The notes under the pieces were generated by a model. The model made no database searches, was not told the DNA's origin, and saw only the letters and a program-made list of their open reading frames with translations. From Chamaecrista fasciculata (taxonomy: Eukaryota; Streptophyta; Magnoliopsida; Fabales; Fabaceae): a DNA stretch of 64,000 nt. The first letter of the stretch is position 1. Each line of letters opens with the position of its first letter. Of this stretch, positions 21,701 through 33,000 are shown piece after piece. The stretch lies in the NCBI GenBank assembly GCA_003254925.1, contig QANZ01014871.1, positions 186,001 through 250,000 of the forward strand. Reading direction: 5' to 3'. The position numbers and the translations under genes are program-made.

Positions 21701-24700
21701 TCTGACCACCTTCCGTGAGCCAATATTCTGGTACCATTGCTGAACATACAGATAAAAGATGATCCAAAGAGGAGCAACGGTAAAAGTGGTCGATGATCCA
21801 AACAAAAATAGGTGAATGAAAAGGAAATAGGGTACTTTTCATGATACCATAAAATATAACCTCTGATCACATTAGCTCTCAGTTTTATATGCCAATATTA
21901 ATATTTAAGAATTGTTATAGTTACTTGGGCTTATGAGATGCCTAAGCCCTACATCAGGTAGAATGAGATACTCAAGGAGTAATTAAATGACTTGGTTCTC
22001 CCCTCTCAACAGCTAACTTTTAAGATAGGGTTCCCCAAGGTCACTAGAGTCTCATCAAATTGTCATAATTAGCCACACTACCACAATAAACATTAAGGGT
22101 TTGTTTGGATACTAGGAGGGGGAGAGGACGGAAGGGGAGGGGAGATTAATCTCCCACTACTCTCCCCTTTGTTTGGGGATGTAGCTCCTCCTCCAAAATA
22201 CCCCAATTTGGGGTATTTGTAATTTGTGAAGGAAGGAGGAGGAAGGGAAATTAGAAGTTAATCCCTCAATCTCTTCAAGTTTCCAAACAAGGAGGAGAGG
22301 TTGCCCTCCCCTCCCCTTCTCCCTCAATATCCTCAATCTAAACAAAGCCTAAAAGCAACTAAACATATACCCATGATAATGAGAAATGAGTATACAATTT
22401 TGAAGGTCTAAAACATCAACATTCAAATGATTTCAGGTCCAACCAGATCAGACAACACTTAAAGAATTTTATGCCATACAACATCTAAGCAATCTAAAAA
22501 TATCCTTCAAATGGAAAAGCCCTGTTCCTCGATATAGCCACTGTAATTTTCAATCATTTTGTATTAGCAAAGTTTGAACAGCAAGAATGGCCAGGCCATG
22601 ATAGCCATTAAAATGTGTAACACAATAGACTTAAGTGTCTACTAAAACTACCTACAGTAATATCCAGAGACAAAACTGCGTACCTGACCAGAATGGTCCC
22701 CAAACCCCAGGAATGAACAACTTGCTCCGTGATACAGCCATATGACAAGTAGAAGTTCCACAGACTAACACAATGCGGTGGCTAATTTCTTCCTTGTCAG
22801 GTTCTAAAGATGCATAATTTTATTTAGTTGAGCAACAATATTTGTAACCATAAGAATGTGGTAAGTCATGGTAATTGGTAAGAGGTAACCTTCAGCGGAA
22901 GAATCTGACTGTGGCACACTTTCCATTACCCCAACACCACCAGCGTGAGCATCAATTAGTGATGTCCCAACAGGAATTCCTGCTACCAGACCCAGTTCCT
23001 GCATATTTAAAGCCATCAGAAGAATTAAAAAGCAGTCAGACAGAGTCAGTCACAACAAACTGAAATTCCCATAAAAGGAGGAAAGTTGTGCTCATGTTAT
23101 TGCCACTAAGTAATACATGTTCACTACATTAATGGACATCAAGGAAGCACCAATTCAAAATTCTGTGAAATTTTCGTATGAATTTCTTGCCTGTGCTGCA
23201 GTTGGAGTAAGGCCAGAACCCAAAGGATGGCCAGGGAAAGCAACACTTCGTCCTGTTATAAGGATTCATAAGAGAAATTGTTAAAAAAAAAATTGACAAC
23301 TCTACTTGTAAATACCAACTTCATTGCTAATTTTATTACATCATAATATTTTGTTTGGATTGAACTACCACAGGGAGAAAAGGATTCAGTTATATAATTT
23401 ATACATAAGCTAAGGTAAATTTAACACAATTTGCACCAAAAGTTTCCATATGATTATTTCCTGAAAGAGCAAATTTGCTGGTCAAGTAAATAAAATAGTA
23501 GTCCAAATATAAGTCATAATTTGTGCACATGATTCCATTTATATAATTACGATATGGCGGAACAAGATTTCTATTTGTGTAAGGATTTTGCATTCAATCC
23601 ACATTAGGAAGTCTCCAAGCTTGCCACTAATTTATGTAGCTGAATATTAGTCAGACAAGCATACCTATCTTAGCATGATGTCCTTCAACAAGATCACCTA
23701 ATCCGATCTCCTCCCAAAAGTCATCATCCCATCCACATGCTTCCATATCTCGAGAGTTTTTATCGTTTATTTGCTGCATGTGTGCATGACCAAGATATGT
23801 CCACTTACAAACTGTTGTGCACAAGCTCCGTGTATCATCACCAGTTGCCCTAAAAAATTACCATAGATTTATCCAAGTGAAGTGCCAGACATCACAGACA
23901 CGGATCCTTGAAATCAATAAGTTTTGAGAAACACAGAATACCTATATGACAACCAATCACTCAAGTCCATCCACCTAAAAACCATAGACCAAGATTCTTG
24001 CAAATTTTCTTTAACCCATAGAAGCTGAAATATTCAACAGGATCAGTTTATATCCGACTTTGTTTTTTGGTCATTAACAAAAGATAACATTGAATCCATA
24101 AAATGATCATCATTTTAGAGCAGAAAAATATTATATATAAGTGGAGACATATATATTTTATAAACATTTTAGAGCAGAAAAACTGAAATCTACAAAATGA
24201 ATAAAAAATATGTATTGCATGAGCTAGGCATGGGGTTTGGCACAGCTGAACAATTGGAACAAAGGAGGAGTTCAGCTATAAGCTTGAAGAAAGGATTTAG
24301 TAGAGGGTGGTAAACTATTCTAAATGACAAGAGGTGAATTAATTGGATTGGTTGAGATGATACCTTGGGTGGCTCCATTTCTGGAGAAAGAGCTCCACCA
24401 CAGTACTGTAATACGGGTGAGTTACAGGAGTTGATTCTTTCAGCTTGTTCTACTGCCCTGTGATCCATCCATACTATCACGTTTCTCCTTGAATCACCAC
24501 TCAAAGAAACTGAAACAGGAGAGCCATCAGCATCCACTGCAACTGTCATAAACATAAAACTATGGTTATTTTACATAAAAATCAAACTTTGAGCTGGTGA
24601 AAGGAAAAATGCATCTATGTCAGAAATTATAAATACCAAGAGAACAAGTAGCCGCAAATCCCAGACCCTTTACTTCTTCAGGTGCAACTTCTGCTGAAGA

Positions 24701-26728
24701 GCAAGCTGCTTTTACGGCTGCACAGATTGCATGCCATATATCTGTAGAAGATTGCTGTATTTTTTTGGGTGTTGGGGGTGGGGAGGGAAGAAAAAAGAAA
24801 GGTATCAAAATATATATGTATATGCAGGTATCAATGTGGAAATTCAAAACCATTCTGTGCCTCAGCAGCGAGATAGACAAGAAATTTCCCCAAAGAATTA
24901 TATAAAGTAGAAACATGGTTCAGATGGCTTTAACTCATTGTGGTATTAGGCTCTAACATACATCCAAGAAACTTATGCCTAATATATATGTTAAAGCCTT
25001 AAAGACAACCAAACCCGCTAATTTTGACTTTCTTTGGCAATATAAACTTTAAACAATAGACAAGTTTAATTTCACCTTGACATGGTAGTAATGAATTGCT
25101 TCCCAAGTACTTCCTCTCCAATTTATACAGCCAGTTAAACATGACATGGCACCTATGCCCCAATTATGAGGTCAACAATTCATAACATACTTGCGATGGC
25201 CCTAATTGACTGCTTTATCATTAGTTCTCTGTAGATTTAGTGAAGGTTCAATTACTCAAAAAAAAAAGTACCTCAACATGGGCACCATCTTTCCATATCT
25301 GTATTGGGCTACTAGATGAACCAAGAAGCTTCCCATTCTCATCAAACAAGCCTGTAAAACAAGGTAAAAGGACCTCATCATTTCTAACAATTTGACATGG
25401 CTAACAATACCTGTAGAGTAGGATTCTTGGCATGGACAAACACATCCTGCAGTGCAATGACTATGCATATGACTAAATGAGTCAAAATTGAATTTTAGAA
25501 ATTATCACTGTTACATTGTAGCTTACAAGAATGTTAGATGTTGAGGATGGTGGCTATTTATTGGAACAAAATAAAGGAAAAATGGCAAAAGAAAAACAGA
25601 GTTAGCTAAATTATAGTCTGGATACGCTATAACTTATAACAAAACTTCTGAATTGTCAATTAACAGAACTTGACAAATGACAAATGGAGTTCCAGGAATG
25701 GACAATGGATTAAAGGGAGGAAGCAAGACTTTGATGGATAGAAATTGATGAAGGAGTTTCACAACTGCAACACTCCCATTCCCATATATTGTTGCCACAA
25801 TAAACTGGAAGCATAAGAACGTATTATTTTTTTATTGATAAAGAACAATAAGAAAATAAACACTAAAAGCCGCTCATCTTAACAGCTACTCTTTTTTATA
25901 TGTCATAAACTCATATCATACCAGTGGTCATGAATAATTATCTAGAAGACACGGAATTACTAGTTAGTTAGTGTCTGCTGAAAACTGCAACTGCTATGAA
26001 CAAACAATTTACCCTTAGCTGAGAAGTGTATAAAAGGGGTTAATTGGTAATATTTGATGGTATTGGAATTTGGAAGTGAATAATATTCGGTCTTTAGTCT
26101 TTACTGATAGTTCAAGAAAGACTATAGAGTGTTTCTCCTATATTAGACATGGCAGAGAACATAGAGCTGCCGAAAATTTAACTTGCACTGCTTCACATAT
26201 TCATATGGTCCAGGCACTCAGAAGTCGGAACAAACTAATTAACGATCAATAAAAAGTTCGTTAGACATATTTCAAGCCTTCATTCACTAAATTCATCTAG
26301 GAACATTAAATGTGTTAAAACACTCTGAATAACTAGGTTATTTTTCCTCTGCTCTCCACATTCTGCGCTACAATTAGTCAACGCCCTCCATGAAATATAC
26401 AGAATACCATCATTGGCAACACAAAAACCAATCACAAATTTGAAATGCATGTCATCAGAACAAAATTTAACCCCAAATCCCAACCTAACCTCGCTTAAAA
26501 CGACACAAATTCACAGACACGAATCCGAGGGATATATGAAATGAGTGAACCTGCGCGAGCGCTGCCAGTGCCGACGTCAACGCCGAGGAAAACACAGCGA
26601 CGAGAAGTGACGGAAATAGCGGAAGAGGAAGAAGACATCTCGAGGGAATAGGATTGAGAGCGATGCTGTTCACCGAGGAGTGGTGTTTTTGTATCAGGCC
26701 AACCTCTTCTTCTGCCACTGCCAGACAT
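18711..26728 (-). CDS. FGGY-family carbohydrate kinase (probable D-ribulokinase)
   Basis: Fifteen exons: 26551-26728, 25272-25351, 24637-24754, 24364-24542, 23942-24024, 23665-23849, 23191-23252, 22890-22998, 22684-22803, 21620-21739, 21381-21501, 21140-21296, 20442-20514, 19927-20054 and 18711-18833. They total 611 codons plus stop, and all phases close. Motifs: the N-terminal phosphate loop [12 protein letters not shown] (about 49-60), WMDHRA (150-155), [17 protein letters not shown] and, near the C-terminus, [10 protein letters not shown]. This is the plant relative of human FGGY and yeast YDR109C, shown to phosphorylate D-ribulose; it is probably cytosolic, with the substrate inferred from family. 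An internal Met at 26638 (residue 31) just before the conserved region is an alternative start giving 581 residues. One intron (22999-23190) has a GC donor (CAG|GCAAGA). A (TC)n run begins four bases after the exon-13 donor. Confidence 0.9.
19288..19746. mobile_element. hAT-type MITE, copy 2 (8-bp TSD TTGGTGTG), in last FGGY intron
   Basis: TTGGTGTG flanks it at 19280-19287 and 19747-19754. The ends are CAGGGATGATCATGGGTAG and TGGGTATTTTGATCATCCCTA, so the terminal inverted repeat is CAGGGATGATCA with one changed base at the right tip. The interior is packed with inverted TACCCATACCC/GGGTATGGG motifs. A CAGGG terminus with an 8-bp duplication is typical of hAT elements. It lies between exons 14 and 15 of the FGGY-kinase gene. 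Confidence 0.85.
20411..20439. repeat. (GA)n microsatellite abutting a splice donor
   Basis: On the coding (minus) strand this reads as a (TC)n run that starts right after the GTA of the exon-13 donor (GTTG|GTATCTCTC...). Length changes here would sit inside the U1/U6-contacted end of the intron. Confidence 0.9.
22097..22349. mobile_element. Tourist-like (PIF/Harbinger) MITE in FGGY intron
   Basis: The ends GGGTTTGTTTGGATACTAGG and CAATCTAAACAAAGCC are an imperfect inverted pair. The three bases TAA sit on both sides (22094-22096 and 22350-22352), the usual TWA duplication of PIF/Harbinger elements. The interior is a purine/pyrimidine inverted repeat (GGGGAGGGGAGA ... CCCTCCCCTCCCC). Length 253 bp; it lies between FGGY-kinase exons 9 and 10. 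Confidence 0.8.
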
Positions 26729-27854
26729 TTTTCTCAATCTATATTTATCTTTTAGCTTTGCTTTTCAGAATTTATTTTTTGTTCATTGAATAATCATTTA
26801 CCACTAAATAATCTGATTAATCAGTAATCAGACTTCTAAACCAAACAAACAAAAAAATCTGCTTGGGTTGTAGGAAGTAGGATTAGGAGCTATTTCTTTC
26901 GTTTCTATTTCTCCCGAAACTTGTAAATGGGAAAATGCAAATAAAAAAGGTTCAATTTTGAGGTGAGATTGATCATTGAACCAAATCTACTATCTACTAT
27001 TGTCAATAACGAAGTAATATGATTATTAATTTTTAAATAACCTTCTTAAAATTTTAAAATAATGAGGTACAATTTAGTTTTTGGTTCGTGGCGGCTGGCA
27101 CTGGCAGTACTCGAAACTCGAAAGTCGAAACAATATATCCAGAAAATAAAATGAAACTAATGCTGCCAGTAAAATAAAATTTGTCAAATAAATATTATAA
27201 AAACAATAGCCCAATACAGATATGGAAAGATGGTGCTTTTACTTAGGCCCATATAAGAATCTATCATTTATCAATCTATCAATCAATCTATTATCTATAT
27301 TTCTTGTCCCTCATGTAACATTAGGAGAAAAAAAAAACTGTTTGTTTTGTGCTTTTACTTAGGCCCAAATGGTTAGTCCATATTGTTTGTACTGATACTT
27401 AATTTAATCATTTATATTTTTGTATGGACTAACCATTTATGTTCTTAAATTAAATCAAATAGAGTGTTTAATATTATAAAAATTTCCAAGAGAATCGTCA
27501 TATTGTTTGTAAGTTATACAGATTAACAAACCTTTCACTACAGAATATTTATGAAGATTTTCTTTTGAAAATTTCGATCTATTACTTACTAACAAAATAT
27601 AATTTAGTTTAATAAAAAAAACCTTGATAAATGTTTTAAATCTCAAATTTTATATGAAGTGTTAATGATATATATTATAATAAATAATAAAAAGATTAAT
27701 ATATAATACAAATATAAAGATATTAAGATATAAAAGAGATCATTTTATTAAAAATTGTAATTTTTGTCCCTTATTAGTTTGGTAAGTTGTAGCCTAGCCT
27801 TTATTTCTTTTTTCTTGTGATTGTGGTCATACATTTTTTTTTAAGATTCACTCA

Positions 27855-28490
27855 TTGATCCAATGGTTGAATATAGTCGTATTTATTTCATTTTAAGTCT
27901 AATTGTGACGAGTTCAGAGTTACATATTATTCTTGACGAATCATTTATCTGCCCAATTGATATTATCAATGAACATGGTTCAATTGCGCATCGAATGTGG
28001 ATCACTTGTTTCATAGTCCAATGAGCGAAGTTGGTCATATTTCTTTCGTTTCAAGCTTGATTGCGACGAGCTCAAAACTACAGATTACTTTTGATGAGTC
28101 TTTTATTTGTTTAGTTGAGATCATCAATAAATAAAGTCAAATCGCTTGAAGGTGATTTTCTATAATTTTTCACTTTTTGATTGCAAAACCACTTTTGAGG
28201 TCGATTTGACTTTATTTATTGACGATCCTAACTGGATAGAAAAATGATTCGTCAAGAGTAACACATAGCTTTGTACTTGTCATAATCAGACTTAAAAGAG
28301 AGAGATAAAAAGATATGACCTTTGTTATTTTCACTATGAAACGAAATGCCCACTTTTGGATATCAATTTAACCTTATTTGATTATGACCCGAACTAGATA
28401 AAAAAGGACTCGTTAAAAATAACACGTGGCTTCGAACTCATCGCAATCGAACTCGAAACATTATAAATATAACTATATTACGTCGTTCGA
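27855..28490. repeat. Inverted pair of a dispersed repeat
   Basis: Phrases such as GAAGTTGGTCATATTTC, TTTCATAGTCCAATGAGCGAA and GCGACGAGCTCAAAACTACA occur forward at 27880-28140. Their complements (CACTATGAAACGAAATGCCCAC, AAGATATGACC) follow at 28200-28490. Related copies lie near 4990-5230, 15950-16130 and 52060-52200. I do not recognise the family. Confidence 0.6.
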
Positions 28491-29099
28491 ACCAAAGAAT
28501 AAAACTTTGGAAAAAAAATATAAGATCAAAATTCTAGATTGCAAGTTATCTAAAAAATAAAAGGCCAAAATTATACTTTTGCCGAAATTGTATGTTAGTA
28601 AATAATCAGCATAACAAAGTTGACCTATCGTACAAATATACAAATAAATGAATATAAATTAAATATACATGAAGAAATTATATATCTAAACTCTAAAGCG
28701 TAAGAGAAAAATTATTTATTTTATTTTGTGGTTGAAAATAAAGTAGTGGGCTAGTGGCATTTGGTAAACAATTGGAATTAAGTACTAACAAATTGTTATA
28801 TTTAATGAGTGTTGATAAAGATTGAAGTCATTAAATACATAAAAAGAGAACAAAAAGAAAAGAAAAGAAAAACCTAAAAAAGAAAAAAACAATGTAAGCT
28901 CCATTTCCTCAAGTGACGTTACCAAGTGCCATCGATGGTTATACAGTTCCGGCTAACATACGGCTGTGATCGTTAAGAATCTAATACAGAGGTAGGAATC
29001 AGGTGCAACGTTGATCACGTAAACCGCAGATGAAGAAGCCCTTCACCGTTGGATCTATAAGTCGTTTTGTAGACGTAAAACTATTGATTATATTATTTA

Positions 29100-29517
29100 G
29101 GGTAAAGTGCAAATTTGGTCCTATATCTTTTTCTAAGTTCCCAATTTAGTCTCATATTTTTTTTTTTGTACTTTTAGTTTCATATCTTTGGGTCAGGTCC
29201 CAATTTGATCTTATATCCTTTTTGGTTGTAGATTTGGTCTCATATCTTTGAGTTAATTGCAGAATTGGTCTTATATCTTTTAGTCAGATTTAGAAATAGT
29301 CTCGTATCTTTACAAAAAGATGAACTAATAATTGATCCTTTTATAAAGATATGAGGCTAATTCTGTTATTTGACTAAAAAATATGAGATGAAAAATAATA
29401 TGGGACGAAAATTGAGACATTTTGCAAAGATATAGAAGCAAAACTGCAACAAAAAAAAGATACAAGACAAAATTGAGAACTGAGCAAACAATATGAGATA
29501 AAATTTACACTTTGAGC
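29100..29517. mobile_element. MULE-type MITE with perfect 9-bp TSD (TATTATTTA)
   Basis: TATTATTTA occurs at 29091-29099 and 29518-29526. The ends GGGTAAAGTGCAAATTTGGTCC and GATAAAATTTACACTTTGAGC are inverted. The interior repeats 'tggtc(t/c)cat(a)tctttg' units in both orientations. The 9-bp duplication points to Mutator-like transposase activity. It sits about 150-550 bases upstream of the likely CBP60 transcription start. Confidence 0.85.
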
Positions 29518-30067
29518 TATTATTTATTCGTATGTGTTTGTTAATGTGCGTGATTGTTCCCCTTCTGAACTCCAAGTCGCCAGTGTAGACCATAATCATT
29601 TATTTGGAAGTCCGAATCCTATAACTATAAGACTGCTAGAATTAGTGAATTACCTGACTTCGGTTTTCTCGCATTCTTTCTCTCCCACCAAACACTCCAA
29701 AATCTCCCATCAGGTATTCCCTTTACTTTCCCGCTTTCTCGCTCCATCTCTACTTCAATTTCGAGCTTTGGTGTTCTCGGGAAAAGATTATAATCATTAG
29801 TGATTTCCTTATTAAATTCAATATTTTTCTGGTCACTTTGCCCGGAATTTGCTGCTAGAAACTGCATACTTGGGTTCTGGCGGGTTTGAATTTGAGGGGT
29901 TTAATAAAATTCGGTTTCAATTAAAGTGTTATTTTAGATCTGTTATGAGTAACACACTATTTTGGTCGTAGCTGCTAGGGTTTCTTTAGTCGATGTGAAA
30001 ATGTTAACAGCTTTTGGGTATTGTATGTGGTAGCAGATCCGTTCCAGGTTATTGAAAGTGAGTATAA

Positions 30068-33000
30068 ATGCAGAGGCAGACTAAGTATATGGAGACGGCC
30101 GACGCCATTAGTATGGGAAAAAGGGCCCTGGAGGGCGGAGAAGATGAACAGCCTGAAAGGAAGAGGCCAGCTCTTGCCAGGTAATTGATGATTTTCCGCC
30201 AACCTTTTCGTCTATTTGTTCTCAAGAGGAAGACTTCCATGGCTCCCAAGGAGGGCCCTGTCATCTTCGTAAGCTGCCACCATGATTATTCTGTTTGGAG
30301 CCACTGTTTAGCTGTAAATATTCCTTGTTAGCAGGGTTTGAAATAACCCCTGTATCTTTGTTGTTAGTGGCTTATGTTAAATTTTTTATCAAGATGGATA
30401 CCATCTTGAGTACCATGCTATCATGCACATAAAATTCCTTTGAACTCTCATAAATAAACTGTTTAAAGGTGTTGACGGTGGTTTATTTGCATGAGCAAAC
30501 ATTGTCAGCTTTGCAAAGTGGTATAAATTTGGCTTTTTGTTTCTGATTTAAAATCCATCCGTCGACAACACTTTCATATCCAAGTCTTTTTAGAAGGTTT
30601 AGGGTTTCACAGAGATGAAGATCTTTGTTAAAACTGTTGTACTTGATAGATTTCGTTTTGGAGCTTGACAAAAGAACATTACTTGATAAAACTGATAAAA
30701 ACCATTTAAGCATAATAAAAGAATGTTCTGCTTTTTTTTTTTTTTTCCTGCACAAAATGCTAGATACTCTGTTCAGTGATGCTATGAAACCCTTGTTTTT
30801 ATGCCTTGGGAGACCTAGGAATGAAAATATAAATAAGTTCTAGCTTTTTAAGCGAATAACTCTATCTTGTGACATTATGGACCATTACCGCCAACAATTA
30901 AAAACTAAACCATATTTTGAGATAGTTTTGTCTTAAGGATTATGCTTTCTTGATGCTCATTTATCGTGATTCACTTACAATGAAGCAAGATCTTGTTTCT
31001 TGTAAGTCCTCATCCGTATGGAGATGGACATCTAGTGTTTTTTTTTATTAGTTTCCTATAATTGATATAAATATATTTTGCAGTGTAATCGTAGAAGCTC
31101 TCAAGGTAGACAGTTTGCAGAAGCTTTGCTCATCTTTGGAGCCTATTCTTCGCAGAGTTGTAAGACTCTTGAGTTTTGTATACTGCTATGTGCACATTAG
31201 TTTTCATTATAATGTGTTTAGTGACTGTTGCTGCTTCTTTTTGTTTCTTTGGTCTGTACATTCTACTAGTATTTTGCTTTTTGATCCAAAACCAATACAT
31301 TTGGGCTCATTTGTTTGTAGGATTGTAAGACCCTATTATCTTGCAACTCAACCTAATTAAATCCCAGGTAGGATAAAAAAAATGGGTGGAACCCAACTAG
31401 GAGTTCGATCTTGTAAGAAAGAACAAAGGATGATAAGATCTCACCTATCCTTAGGATGCATGACTTCAAAAAAAAATTTCAAAATAACATCATGGAGGAC
31501 CCAATGCTCCGAAAAACACTGCATTTGGGGTAAGGGTTTCAAAACCCAATCTCAATTGTCACAGTAGAGGCTTTGGGATTTGTTTACGTATGTGATGCCT
31601 TGATATTTGCAATTTATTAGTTAGTTTACTTAAGTTTGGTCTGGTTTTATTAGTTCCTTGCCTATTTAAAAGTTTCACATTATTTTTTTCTTGTATATTT
31701 TTTTTTGGTCATGATTGATAGGATCCTACCGTCATTGATCCTGATAACATTGGTTATTACTTATTGCTTGACTGTAGGTTATCTCAAGCCTATGCATGAA
31801 AGTCTAATTCAATGATTAAAGACTTAAAAAACTTAATATGTTTGGTTAAGAAGTGTTGTTCATTATGCTTTCATAGTCTTCATTTAACTTCATTCTTTTT
31901 CTTCCTGTTGGTGAGCAAAGTTTTCATAAATTATATCATTTGTGTGGAAACTTATCTGTTTATTATATGATTGGGAGCAAGAACTATACTGTGTGATTAC
32001 AAGAAATGATAAAACTGATCTGATTTATTTTCTTATACTCATGGGACTTCTTTCATTTGGTTTTAAGTGGTTCTTCAAAATTGATGTTAAACAGGTCAGC
32101 GAGGAAGTTGAACGAGCTCTGGCAAAATTAGGTCCTGCAAGACTTAGCGGAAGGTTAAGAAATTTCTTACAATCTGAGGCAATCAATTACCACATGTTTT
32201 ACAGATTTTAGCAATTTTCGTCAACTGATTACTTTGCCTTGTTTCATGGTTTCAAATGTGTCTCTAGATGTAGGGAAGATAGAAATGGAAATGGCGGAAG
32301 TATTCAATATAAAGTCTGTTTGCTGTATGCTTTTCATATTTTTTCTTGTGTATCTAATGGTGTATATTTTGTGATCTTTCTTGAAGTATGTGTATTCAAT
32401 CTTCAAAAGTGTAGAAGATATAATATTGTGGTATGATAGTTTGTCCTTGTTGTTTGATAACGTGGTTTAGAAGATTGGCTGCCCACTGCACTTGGCAAGC
32501 AAGTAAAAGGATTTCAGAGTTTATTAGTTCTTAAATCAATAATTGGGTTTTTGAATTGATTACTTTCTTTGTCATTCACCTTTTCTCTTCAATTGGTTTT
32601 TTATTAAGAATTTGGGAAGATTTTGTTGGTTAAGGAAATCATTACTTGTGCTTCCAAAGTAAATAATATGAATATTCTTGTGTGGTCACTGTTTTAGTGT
32701 CAAACTGTCAAATTTATGAAAACATAGGCACAAAAATAATGGAACTGTTTCCATCTCCAACAATTGTTGAACACTCATATTAGACATGAAACTAACATAG
32801 CACTTCAAATTACACATTGAGTCATGCACACCTTGTATTTTGTTGTGTCGCATCCTGTGGGTAGGACTTTAGTTATTGTCCTTACTTCCTAGGCTTATAA
32901 GTTGATGATCAAGTAACATTGAGTCATTAAGTTGACTTTACTTAGAATGGCTACAGTTTAGGTCTAATAATATGTTTTCTTCAGACCAAAAAAAATGTTT

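Larger units (their letters stand above)
26729..30067. other. Intergenic region between FGGY kinase and CBP60 (divergent genes)
   Basis: No gene seen. It holds the promoters of two divergent genes, an AT-rich stretch with no recognisable content (26.8-27.8 kb), an inverted pair of dispersed-repeat copies (27855-28490), a MULE-type MITE (29100-29517) and the probable 5' leader of the CBP60 gene (about 29650-30067). Confidence 0.6.
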
